From positions 124,001 through 188,000 of the forward strand of contig JAIQZU010000081.1 in assembly GCA_021776915.1 (NCBI GenBank): DNA of 64,000 bases, read 5' to 3'. The notes under the pieces are model-generated. The model did no database searches and was not told where the DNA came from. It saw only the letters and a program-made list of their open reading frames with translations. A program made the translations under genes and the position numbers. Positions 33,101 through 40,791 of the stretch are shown one piece after another (positions within the stretch are counted from its first letter, which is position 1; the number at the start of each line of letters is the position of its first letter). Origin of the DNA: Candidatus Scalindua sp. Its GTDB lineage: Bacteria; Planctomycetota; Brocadiia; Brocadiales; Scalinduaceae.

Positions 33101-34929
33101 AGGTTTTACCACAAACTGTTGTAACCAAAATAGCTGCGGGCGAGGTCATAGAGCGTCCTGCTTCAGTTTTGAAAGAGCTGATTGAGAATTCTATTGATGC
33201 TGGTGCGACGCATATAGAGGTTCAACTGGAGGATGGCGGTAAAAAACTTATAAAGATTTCTGATAATGGTATCGGAATGGACAGGGATGATGTAGAAATA
33301 GCTTTTTTAAGCCATGCCACGAGTAAATTGAGAAGCGATGAAGATCTTTTTTCTATTAATACGTTGGGTTTCAGGGGCGAAGCCCTTCCGAGCATAGGGG
33401 CTATTTCACAGACTAGGATTATATCTCGCACGAGGGGTTCATTAATCGGTTCAGAAATCAAGATTGAGGGAGGAAACCTTGGTAATGTTAAAGAAAAAGG
33501 AGCGCCTGAGGGTACGCAGATTGATGTGCATAACTTATTTTATAATACTCCCGTTAGACGCAAATTTCTTAAAAGCACACAAACTGAAATGGCTCATATA
33601 TCAGAAATGGTTACAAGGTTTGCATTGGCATGCCCAAACATACATTTCAATATAACCCACAATGGTAAAAAGACCCTGACTTTCCCAACGGCCAAAGACT
33701 TGAAGGAAAGAATAACCACTATTTATGGAAACGAAATAGGCAAAAATCTTATTGCCATAAATCTGAAAGAACCTGACATTTCTATATATGGTTATATTCT
33801 GCCGCCTACACATAATCGTCCAAATACAAAGATGCAGTTTATCTTTCTTAACGGAAGGTATATCAGGGACAATATAATCTTTCATGCGATAAATTCTGCC
33901 TATCAAAACCTTTTGATGTCAAGAAGGTCTCCGATTGTTTTTTTGAATCTTCAGATTGACAGCAGGGATGTGGATGTTAATGTGCATCCGACAAAGATTG
34001 AAGTCAGGTTTAAGAATACGGGGCTTATTCACGACCAGTTATATTCCTCAATACACTCAGCCCTTACGCAGACGGAGTTTCATTCTCCACTACAGGTTGC
34101 GGGCAGGCATAATCAAGCCAGGGCAGAAACCTCACCTGGGACTGCCGCCGGAAGAAGCGCGCCTGAGAGCATCGCCGGGGTCTCACACGGGCAGGGTGAG
34201 GGCGTATCATTGAATGAGAAGAAAGAAACTGTGATGAAATCAATGTCAGATTTTTTTTCAAGGTCTCTGGACGGAGAAAGTTCCTGCCGTAAAGATGAAC
34301 AGAAACAGACACATTTGCCATCTTCAGAAGATGACGGTTTATTCAAACGGGAAAGCAGGCTTGCTTCTTGCATTCAGGTACACAACTCGTATATTGTTGA
34401 AGAGACAGCCGACGGTTTAAACATAATTGACCAGCACGCCCTGCACGAGATTATTCTTTTCCACGAGATATGGAAGCATATTAAATCGTCAAAGCTTGCA
34501 ATACAAAAACTGTTGATACCGGAGTTAATAGAATTAACGCCTCGTGATTTTGTTACTATTATGAATCACGAAAACGAGTTTTGTACCCTGGGACTGGAGA
34601 TAGAAGAGTTTGGCAAGAGTACGATAGTTATTCGAACACATCCTCAAATCTTGAAGAATTTAGATTTTCACGGGCTTATTCAAAGTGTCCTGGAAGAGAT
34701 CGAGAGTGATGATATTAAAGGTGAAACCGATGGTATCTTAAGGAAAATCGCTAAAATAATGGCTTGTAAAGGTGCCGTAAAGGCCGGCCAACGGTTGTCT
34801 CCACAAGAAATCCAATCACTTTTGGAACGAAGGAAGGATGAAATTGTTACTGATTTTTGTCCGCATGGCCGTCCTACAACCCTTGAATTTAAGATGTCTG
34901 AACTTGAGAAGCAGTTTAAAAGGACATAG
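33088..34929 (+). CDS. mutL: DNA mismatch repair protein MutL
   Basis: The 613-residue protein has an N-terminal GHKL ATPase (IAAGEVIERPASVLKELIENS, SDNGIGMDRDD, GFRGEALPSI, NLFYNTPVRRKFL) and transducer domain (FLNGRYIRDN), a low-complexity linker (~335-440) and a C-terminal dimerisation/endonuclease domain. In the latter ACKGAVKAG and CPHGRPT are present. The metal-binding motif reads DQHALHEIILFHE, with five rather than four residues between its two glutamates, so nicking ability is uncertain. GTG start at 33088 has AAAGGGAAG 7-15 bases upstream and overlaps tsaE. Role: couples MutS recognition to strand excision. Confidence 0.93.
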   Translation: MSNIKVLPQTVVTKIAAGEVIERPASVLKELIENSIDAGATHIEVQLEDGGKKLIKISDNGIGMDRDDVEIAFLSHATSKLRSDEDLFSINTLGFRGEALPSIGAISQTRIISRTRGSLIGSEIKIEGGNLGNVKEKGAPEGTQIDVHNLFYNTPVRRKFLKSTQTEMAHISEMVTRFALACPNIHFNITHNGKKTLTFPTAKDLKERITTIYGNEIGKNLIAINLKEPDISIYGYILPPTHNRPNTKMQFIFLNGRYIRDNIIFHAINSAYQNLLMSRRSPIVFLNLQIDSRDVDVNVHPTKIEVRFKNTGLIHDQLYSSIHSALTQTEFHSPLQVAGRHNQARAETSPGTAAGRSAPESIAGVSHGQGEGVSLNEKKETVMKSMSDFFSRSLDGESSCRKDEQKQTHLPSSEDDGLFKRESRLASCIQVHNSYIVEETADGLNIIDQHALHEIILFHEIWKHIKSSKLAIQKLLIPELIELTPRDFVTIMNHENEFCTLGLEIEEFGKSTIVIRTHPQILKNLDFHGLIQSVLEEIESDDIKGETDGILRKIAKIMACKGAVKAGQRLSPQEIQSLLERRKDEIVTDFCPHGRPTTLEFKMSELEKQFKRT

Positions 34930-35073
34930 AAAATAGCTTGAGTGTTATTTTTCCAAACTGTACGGTTGGCCCACAAATTGCTACATATAGGGCTGTTTTG
35001 TGAAGCTATTACAACATATAGTTATTTCCAGATTTTCACAAGTACTATATTTATCATAATGTTAACTTTTTCC

Positions 35074-35102
35074 TTGACGGTCTGTGAGTTTATATATAAT
35101 AT
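35074..35102 (+). promoter_or_regulatory. Sigma-70-type promoter for rpsU
   Basis: TTGACG (35074-35079) and TAATAT (35097-35102) are 17 bases apart; an overlapping TATAAT at 35095 gives 15. The start codon of rpsU is ~55 bases downstream, and upstream of it lies GGATTGGAG. Confidence 0.6.
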
Positions 35103-35155
35103 AGCCCGTTTAAACAGTTTTTTTAACTTTAAGCAGGATTGGAGTTGGTTTTTCT

Positions 35156-35359
35156 ATGGCAAAAGTTCAGATTTCTGAGAATGAAAGCTTGCGTGAGGCT
35201 ATTAGAAGATTTAAAAAGATGTGTGACAAGGAAGGCATAATAAATCAATCAAAGCGTTATGCTTATTTTGAGAAGCCTTCCGATAAACGTCGTCGTGAGG
35301 CGAGCAGGAGAATTAAAAATATAAAAAAGGCTCAGAATCCGGATGCCAATATTGTTTAG
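35156..35359 (+). CDS. rpsU: Small ribosomal subunit protein bS21
   Basis: The 67-residue basic protein is typical of bS21: MAKVQISENESLREAIRRFKK at the start, a KEGIINQSKRYAYFEKPSDKRRRE core and a lysine-rich end. bS21 sits near the anti-Shine-Dalgarno end of 16S rRNA and helps initiation. Gene is transcribed alone from a clear promoter, after mutL. The length is normal. Confidence 0.93.
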   Translation: MAKVQISENESLREAIRRFKKMCDKEGIINQSKRYAYFEKPSDKRRREASRRIKNIKKAQNPDANIV

Positions 35360-35722
35360 CTCCTGAAATTTACAAATTATCATCGATTCCGAAAAAAAGC
35401 TTAACATCTGCAAAGAACTGCAAATCATATCAATTGTTTTAAGCCTGTATTACGATTATATAGAAGTTTGCATCATAAATACCCGCCAATTAGCTGGTTA
35501 TTAATTCCACATTCCTTTCAAGGTATATTCCAAACAACATATTTTTAGTTCCATCTGCAAAATTGACCCGGCAGGGAATATGTGTTATATTTGAAATTTA
35601 AGAATTCCCGCCTGACAGTCTAGCTGGCGGGCTTGCCTACCGGCCGGCAGGGAGAAATTCCTGAATAGAGTTAATGCCATTTTTTCTTTGACACCAGATT
35701 TCTACCTTATAGATTATATAGA
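35360..35722. other. 363-bp spacer with GC-rich hairpin
   Basis: Mostly AT-rich with no gene. A GC-rich island near 35605-35655 holds CCCGCC...GGCGGG and ACCGGCCGGCAGGG, able to fold into adjacent hairpins and out of keeping with flanking base composition. Similar CCCGCCCGGCCAGGCCG text occurs near 38648. TTGACA at 35688-35693 may be the -35 of the next gene, but no good -10 is spaced correctly. Confidence 0.5.
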
Positions 35723-36688
35723 ATGACTACAATCGTAACTCAAAAAACATGGTTAAAGACGCACGGGTATTATCCCTTTAGTTACTTTTTAAGGGAAAAT
35801 TTTCCGGTTAAGGTTCACAAAATTTCGATTCATGCCGGTTTCACATGCCCTAACAGGGATGGATTGGTAGGTGTTGGTGGATGTACTTACTGTGCTAATG
35901 AAAGCTTCAGTCCAAATGTCCGGGAAACAATTGCACCCATAAAAGAACAGGTTGAAAAAGGAATGAAATTTTTGAAAAAAAGATACGGCGCTGAAAAGTT
36001 CATCGCTTACTTTCAGGCATTTACGAATACGTATGCAGATGTTGATACACTGAAGGCACGATACGATGAGGCCTTGTTAAATGAGGATGTAGTCGGCCTC
36101 TCTATCGGTACAAGACCAGACTGTATCACCGATGAAATATTGGATCTTATTCACAGCTATACCAGAAAATACCATGTATGGGTTGAATATGGCTTACAGT
36201 CAATTCACGACCGTACACTACAATTAGTAAATCGTGGACATGATTACAAGTCATTCGAAGATGCTGTATTGCGGACAAAGGATAGGAGAGATATAAAGAT
36301 TTGCGCACATGTAATCCTTGGCCTTCCCGGAGAAGATTGGAACGATATAATGGAGACCGCCCGAACGGTTTCTTCTATTGGTATTGACGGAATAAAACTC
36401 CACCACCTTTACATTGCAAAGAATACCGCAATGGCAGATGACTACTTTAAGGGCAAGATAAAGACAATGAAGATGGAAGAGTATGTTTCGCTTGCCTGTG
36501 ACTTTTTAGAAAGGATTTCTCCTGATATAGTTATACAGAGATTAGTAGGCGATACGCATGGAGATTTCCTGATTTCACCCGTCTGGAATGCAACCAAGGG
36601 TGAGGTCTTTGCTGCAATTACCAACGAACTAAAACATCGCAATTCATACCAGGGTGCAAAATGTGCACTAAATCCTGACTTGCCGTGA
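35723..36688 (+). CDS. TIGR01212 family radical SAM protein (YhcC-like)
   Basis: The 321-residue protein opens with GYYPFSYFLRENFPVKVHKIS and the family's spaced cysteines CPNRDG...GGCTYC, where the last cysteines bind the [4Fe-4S] cluster that cleaves S-adenosylmethionine. YFQAFTNTYAD, GLSIGTRPDCI and VWVEYGLQSIHD follow, plus HVILGLPGE. This matches YhcC/TIGR01212 over full length. Function unknown; often proposed in RNA modification. It stands alone between rpsU and tRNA-Gly. Confidence 0.9.
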   Translation: MTTIVTQKTWLKTHGYYPFSYFLRENFPVKVHKISIHAGFTCPNRDGLVGVGGCTYCANESFSPNVRETIAPIKEQVEKGMKFLKKRYGAEKFIAYFQAFTNTYADVDTLKARYDEALLNEDVVGLSIGTRPDCITDEILDLIHSYTRKYHVWVEYGLQSIHDRTLQLVNRGHDYKSFEDAVLRTKDRRDIKICAHVILGLPGEDWNDIMETARTVSSIGIDGIKLHHLYIAKNTAMADDYFKGKIKTMKMEEYVSLACDFLERISPDIVIQRLVGDTHGDFLISPVWNATKGEVFAAITNELKHRNSYQGAKCALNPDLP

Positions 36689-36690
36689 AC

Positions 36691-36718
36691 GTAAGGGCAA
36701 ACGGCCGTTCGCCCCTAC
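36691..36718. repeat. Dispersed GTAGGGGCG-type hairpin, copy 2
   Basis: GTA-A-GGGC pairs with GCCC-C-TAC with the same A.C mismatch position as copy 1 (13235). The inner AACGGCCGTT extends the hairpin. It directly follows the radical SAM gene's stop. Confidence 0.65.
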
Positions 36719-36897
36719 ACCAGATGCACAGAAAACATACAGATGCAATAATGCTTGCATGATAAAGTTTAGATAGATATAATTCTAATCCGAAGAGTCA
36801 AAATTATAATTTTGAGGAATTGAGGGATTAAGGAATTCCTGAATTCTGACTATTTGGCCACAATATTTTTGTCAAGAGGCTATCAAACAAACTATAA

Positions 36898-36972
36898 GCG
36901 GGCGTAATTCAGTGGTAGAATATCAGCTTCCCAAGCTGGGTGTCGTGGGTTCGAATCCCATCGCCCGCTCCA
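36898..36972 (+). tRNA. tRNA-Gly (anticodon CCC)
   Basis: A 75-nt cloverleaf with acceptor GCGGGCG/CGCCCGC, D-loop AGTGGTAG, anticodon arm CAGC-TTCCCAA-GCTG (anticodon CCC), T-arm GTGGG-TTCGAAT-CCCAT, and an encoded CCA end after discriminator T. It decodes GGG. Confidence 0.95.
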
Positions 36973-37000
36973 TACAAATAACAATTTCAGGAATAAATTA

Positions 37001-37762
37001 ATGAGGTTCTCCGCATCAAAGGGTTTTGGCTGTTTTGTAATTATTCTCTTAATCATGAATATGCTTACAGGATGTGTCACAACTCACAGAACAAGCATGG
37101 ACCCTCCTCCAAGATTAAAAAAAGAATTAGACTCCTTAGAACCTAATACAACCACCTCAAGGCCTACAGAGCCTGCAAGATCTTCAAGATATACGATTAA
37201 ACAGGGTGATACTATATGGCGAATAGCTTTCAATCACGGCGTCTCACCAGACGACATTATAAAAATTAACAATATCAGGGATGTTACGAATATAAAAGAG
37301 GGACAGCAGTTAGTGATACCTGCAAGCGGTATTACAGGAACGAGGAAACCAACTTCGCAGGTATCATTACCATCAGGGCAGCAATCAGACGGGTCATTTA
37401 TATGGCCTTTGCGTGGTAAGATATTATACGGTTTTGATAAATGGGTAAATGGTTATCAAAATAAGGGAATCGATATTCAGGCTTATAACGGGCAGGAGGT
37501 GAAGGCGTCGAAAAGCGGGGTGGTTGCACTAACCTCTGACAGGCCTGATGGGTGGGGCAAGGTTGTTGTGCTTCAGCATAATGACGGCTCTTACACATGG
37601 TACGCATATAATTCCAAGATTCTTGTTAAAAAAGGAGATAGTGTCACCCAGGGGCAGACGATTGTGAAGGCCGGGAGTACAGGGAGAGCAGCACAGGACA
37701 AACTCCATTTTAAAATATTTCTACATGGAGTGCCCGTAAACCCGACATATCTTCTACAGTAA
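37001..37762 (+). CDS. NlpD-like lipoprotein: LysM plus degenerate LytM/M23 domain
   Basis: The 253-residue lipoprotein has lipobox LTGC at Cys25, then a proline-rich linker, a LysM domain (~64-107, YTIKQGDTIWRIAFNHGVSP) and an M23/LytM domain (~132-250). The M23 metal ligands are altered: HxxxD has become Asn-Lys-Gly-Ile-Asp (NKGID), the YAHL histidine is Tyr (TWYAYNSK), and HLH is Lys-Leu-His (DKLHFKI). The protein therefore probably binds peptidoglycan and activates an amidase instead of cleaving, as E. coli NlpD/EnvC do. It supports a peptidoglycan wall in this organism. Starts 28 bases after tRNA-Gly. Confidence 0.87.
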   Translation: MRFSASKGFGCFVIILLIMNMLTGCVTTHRTSMDPPPRLKKELDSLEPNTTTSRPTEPARSSRYTIKQGDTIWRIAFNHGVSPDDIIKINNIRDVTNIKEGQQLVIPASGITGTRKPTSQVSLPSGQQSDGSFIWPLRGKILYGFDKWVNGYQNKGIDIQAYNGQEVKASKSGVVALTSDRPDGWGKVVVLQHNDGSYTWYAYNSKILVKKGDSVTQGQTIVKAGSTGRAAQDKLHFKIFLHGVPVNPTYLLQ

Positions 37763-37842
37763 AATGCCTGATCTGGCCGAGCCAGAATCAAAAAGGGATA
37801 AATTTCTGTTCTGCTATGGCTCGGTCAGGTTGTTAAATGAAA

Positions 37843-37876
37843 GCCTGTCTGCCTGTGCCGGTCACGGCAGACAGGC
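37843..37876. repeat. 11-bp perfect inverted repeat
   Basis: GCCTGTCTGCC and GGCAGACAGGC with a 12-base loop, followed by GGTTTTC. It may terminate the NlpD-like transcript or be part of a dispersed GC-rich repeat. Confidence 0.6.
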
Positions 37877-37991
37877 GGTTTTCAAACCCTGGCCCAGACC
37901 GCAGGGCGGATCGCACCCCCGGCCAAGACCAAGTCTTCGCTTGGGCAGGCCAGGGCAGGCTTTCCCTTATTAGTATTAAAGATTAGGAGGC

Positions 37992-38045
37992 CGTCCTCTC
38001 TTTCGAGAGGATTCCAATTCTGGACTCCTCTCGAAAGAGAGGACG
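37992..38045. repeat. Palindrome, copy 2 of the 10689 element
   Basis: Twenty-five-base arms (37992-38016 and 38021-38045) with one mismatch surround an ATTC loop. The inner text is the same as at 10689-10744 (CCTCTCTTTCGAGAGGATTC) with differences only at the ends and centre, 27 kb away. It lies before the HIT gene. Confidence 0.85.
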
Positions 38046-38115
38046 ATTATGTTTATGTAGCGAATGATAGTTACAATAACAGAACATTTTTGGTGGGCGA
38101 TGCCCACACTTATTT

Positions 38116-38589
38116 ATGAAAAATATATGGGCGCCCTGGCGCAAGGAATTTATCTTGAGTAAGAAAGAGGAGAATTGTTTTTTCTGTGAGGCAGTGAAAG
38201 AAAATCAGGACCGCAAGAATCTGATTTTGTGCAGAGGCAAGGAGTGTTTCTGTATTCTAAACAAATATCCATATAATAACGGCCATTTAATGGTGGCGCC
38301 AAACCTGCACAAAGACGACCTGTCAAAGCTGAGCAGCTCGGAGATGCTGGAATTTATGACATTGACAAGAGACATGAAGGATATCCTGAGTAAAATGATG
38401 AATCCGGATGGATTCAACCTGGGAATTAATCTTGGTAAGGTTGCCGGGGCTGGAGTTGAAGGCCATATACATCTGCATATTGTGCCAAGATGGAAAGGTG
38501 ATACAAACTTTATGCCCGTTGTTTCTGATACTAAGGTCATACCCCAATCACTCGATGATTTGTATATCGAGCTGAAAGATAATTTTTAA
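38116..38589 (+). CDS. HIT-family nucleotide hydrolase/transferase
   Basis: The 157-residue protein has the histidine triad GHIHLHIVPRW at ~115-125. It also has a CFFCEAVKENQ zinc-type pair and NKYPYNNGHLMVAP, as in the HIT subgroup with AP4A phosphorylase-like members. The middle His of the triad forms the nucleotidyl intermediate. Likely substrates are dinucleoside polyphosphates or nucleotidyl adducts. It starts MKNIWAPWRKEFIL, a common opening of this subgroup. Stands alone. Confidence 0.9.
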   Translation: MKNIWAPWRKEFILSKKEENCFFCEAVKENQDRKNLILCRGKECFCILNKYPYNNGHLMVAPNLHKDDLSKLSSSEMLEFMTLTRDMKDILSKMMNPDGFNLGINLGKVAGAGVEGHIHLHIVPRWKGDTNFMPVVSDTKVIPQSLDDLYIELKDNF

Positions 38590-38791
38590 TTAAAAACAGG
38601 AACCACAGATTTCACTGATTACATTAAGAGAATGTAACTCATTCCTTCCCGCCCGGCCAGGCCGTTCGGACGGGTAGGTTTGAGGCGATCAGCAGTAAAA
38701 GGCTAAAGTCATAACTACAAAAATCACAAAAACTTAGAATGGAAATCTCTATATAATTTAATGCATAGAAATTTCAATGTTGTAACAAAAT

Positions 38792-38843
38792 GTAGGGGCG
38801 TATAATTACCGGCCCGAATAGGTCCAGGCGGGTACGCCCCTAC
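38792..38843. repeat. Dispersed GTAGGGGCG-type hairpin, copy 3
   Basis: GTAGGGGCGTA (38792-38802) pairs perfectly with TACGCCCCTAC (38833-38843). The 30-base interior is GC-rich and longer than in copies 1 and 2. Confidence 0.75.
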
Positions 38844-38844
38844 G

Positions 38845-38886
38845 CAACGACAAAAAGTCGTTGGGTTTTTGTCTTTTAAAACCCAA
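38845..38886 (+). terminator. Terminator-like hairpin with overlapping alternative stem before dgt
   Basis: CAACGAC (38845-38851), loop AAAAA, GTCGTTG (38857-38863) is followed by GGTTTTT. The overlapping TTGGGTTTT (38861-38869) can instead pair with AAAACCCAA (38878-38886). It lies 29 bp before the dgt start. Confidence 0.55.
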
Positions 38887-38914
38887 CCTAATGTAATTAA
38901 AGGTTTTATATAAA

Positions 38915-40066
38915 ATGCTGACAAGAAAAGGTCTGGAAGAGAGGGAAGACAGTAACCTGGCTTCTTATGCGATGAAAAGTATGCATACTCGTGGTAGAGT
39001 GTACCCGGAGGAGGAGCATCCATACCGAAGTGTTTATCAGAGGGACAAAGACAGAATTATCCACTCTACCGCTTTCCGGAGATTGGAATATAAGACACAG
39101 GTTTTTGTAAATCATGAGGGAGACCACTATCGTACACGGCTTACCCATACAATAGAGGTTGCTCAAATTGCCAGATGTATATCAAGGGCATTATGCCTAA
39201 ATGAAGACCTTTCAGAGGCAATTGCCCTGGCACATGACGTGGGACATACTCCGTTTGGCCATTCGGGGGAAGATGCGCTCAGAATATTGATGAAGGCCCA
39301 TGGCGGCTTTGAACATAATATTCAGGGGTTGCGCGTTGTTGATGTACTGGAAAAGCGGTATTCACAGTTTTCAGGTTTAAATCTTTCATGGGAGGTTCGA
39401 GAGTCGATAGCAAAGCATAATATGCTTTCTGATGATCCAAATGTTAAGCAGTTTGATTTAAGCAGACAACCGCTTCTTGAAGCGAAGATTGTTGACATTG
39501 CTGATTCGATTGCTTATGACAATCATGATATAGATGATAGTTTAAAAGCAGGGCTGATTACAGAATGCGGCCTGGAAGAAGTTGAACTGTGGCGATACGC
39601 AAAAGAGAAAGCCAGAGAACAACAAAGCAATCTTAGTAGAGACATGGAAAATACACATACTATAAAATATTTAATTGATATGGAAGTTACAGATCTTATT
39701 GAACACATACAATTAATGATTAATAAGATGAAGATAAAAACAACTGATGACGTACAGGAGAGTAAAGAGAGCCTGGTATCCTTTTCACCTGAGATATCTA
39801 AAAAGAAACTTGAATTGCAGGAATTCCTTCAGGAAAATGCATATAGTCATTACAGGGTTGTGCGAATGGCTGACAAGGCAAAGCGATTTGTCGAGGAGTT
39901 GTTTGAAACATTTGTTGAAAACCCTATGCAGCTTCCACCTGAATACCAGAAATGGATTGAGGAGGCGGGGCTTTATCAGGGTGTTTGTGATTATATCGCA
40001 GGAATGACTGATAGATTTGCTCAGGATGAGTATTTAAAACTATTTTATCCTTATGAAAGGGTATGA
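38915..40066 (+). CDS. dgt: dGTPase-like HD-domain nucleotide triphosphohydrolase
   Basis: The 383-residue deoxynucleoside triphosphate triphosphohydrolase removes PPPi from dNTPs. Motifs: RDKDRIIHSTAFRRLEYKTQVF, RTRLTHTIEVAQIAR (first metal His), LAHDVGHTPFGHSGEDAL (HD pair) and IADSIAYDNHDIDD. The GGFEHNIQGLRVV segment is typical of the type 2 subgroup. It helps control the dNTP pool. It overlaps ispD by four bases (ATGA), so the two are co-translated. Confidence 0.92.
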   Translation: MLTRKGLEEREDSNLASYAMKSMHTRGRVYPEEEHPYRSVYQRDKDRIIHSTAFRRLEYKTQVFVNHEGDHYRTRLTHTIEVAQIARCISRALCLNEDLSEAIALAHDVGHTPFGHSGEDALRILMKAHGGFEHNIQGLRVVDVLEKRYSQFSGLNLSWEVRESIAKHNMLSDDPNVKQFDLSRQPLLEAKIVDIADSIAYDNHDIDDSLKAGLITECGLEEVELWRYAKEKAREQQSNLSRDMENTHTIKYLIDMEVTDLIEHIQLMINKMKIKTTDDVQESKESLVSFSPEISKKKLELQEFLQENAYSHYRVVRMADKAKRFVEELFETFVENPMQLPPEYQKWIEEAGLYQGVCDYIAGMTDRFAQDEYLKLFYPYERV

Positions 40067-40758
40067 TGAAAGCAGATGTTTCTGTAATAATGCCGGCTGC
40101 AGGTCTTAGCCTTCGTATGGGGGCTAATGTAAGAAAGCCATTTATAATGGTAGGCGAAAAACCTGTTTTTTTTTATACACTGGAAAAATTTTATAAACTG
40201 AAAAGAGTAAAAGAGATTATTTTTGTAGTAAATAAGGAAGATCTATCTACTGTTATTGAAAAATGGTCAGATGAGCTTAAGGCTTACAAAGTAACTAAGA
40301 TAATTGCCGGGGGAGAACGCAGGCAGGATAGTGTCTATAAGGGTCTTGCTCAGTTGGACTCTGACACCAAAATAGTTCTGATACATGATGCCGTGAGGCC
40401 GTTAGTAAAGAGCAGGGAAATTGAGGAAGTGATTCGAAGAACAGATCAAAAAGGGGCTGCTATTCTTGCAAGTCCAATGAAATTAACTGTTAAGAAAGTT
40501 AACTCAAATCTTGAAATAATTGAGACGGTTCCCAGACATGACCTGTGGATGGCGCAAACACCTCAAGGCTTTAAGAGAGATTTAATATTTAAAGCGTATG
40601 AAGAAATTAAGGATACAGATGCAGAACTTACTGACGATTCGGAGGTAGTTGAAAAAGCGGGACACACTGTAGAAATAGTTTCAGGGAGCTATGATAATAT
40701 TAAGATCACAACACCTGAAGATTTAAAGCTGGCAGAATTGCTGTTGGTAAAATGTTGA
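40063..40758 (+). CDS. ispD: 2-C-methyl-D-erythritol 4-phosphate cytidylyltransferase
   Basis: The 231-residue IspD transfers CMP to methylerythritol phosphate in the non-mevalonate isoprenoid pathway. Motifs: VIMPAAGLSLRMGANVRKPFI (CTP loop), GGERRQDSVYKGL, VLIHDAVRPLV, and DDSEVVEKAGHTVEIVSGSYDNIKITTPEDL at the C-terminus. Two adjacent ATGs (40063 and 40066) are possible starts. Length is normal. It supplies quinone and bactoprenol side chains. Confidence 0.93.
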   Translation: MMKADVSVIMPAAGLSLRMGANVRKPFIMVGEKPVFFYTLEKFYKLKRVKEIIFVVNKEDLSTVIEKWSDELKAYKVTKIIAGGERRQDSVYKGLAQLDSDTKIVLIHDAVRPLVKSREIEEVIRRTDQKGAAILASPMKLTVKKVNSNLEIIETVPRHDLWMAQTPQGFKRDLIFKAYEEIKDTDAELTDDSEVVEKAGHTVEIVSGSYDNIKITTPEDLKLAELLLVKC

Positions 40759-40791
40759 AATTAAAGCAATGGCAGGAAAGAGTTATTGGCA

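Larger units (their letters stand above)
37763..38115. other. 353-bp spacer rich in palindromes
   Basis: No gene. From left to right it holds a long-range pairing of CCGAGCC with GGCTCGG (~37776-37825), a perfect GCCTGTCTGCC/GGCAGACAGGC stem (37843-37876), a GC-rich block with GGCCAAGACC and CAGGCCAGGGCAGG, and the second copy of the 26-bp palindrome. GC content is well above the surrounding genes. Confidence 0.6.
38590..38914. other. 325-bp spacer with repeats and terminator
   Basis: No gene. It contains a GC-rich CCCGCCCGGCCAGGCCG block near 38648 with a partner GGACGGG, the third GTAGGGGCG hairpin and a terminator-like hairpin before dgt. Confidence 0.55.

Noticed and set aside
34942..35178. 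78-codon frame between mutL and rpsU
   Set aside because: AT-rich Phe/Ile-rich text overlapping the rpsU promoter and start; no ribosome site.
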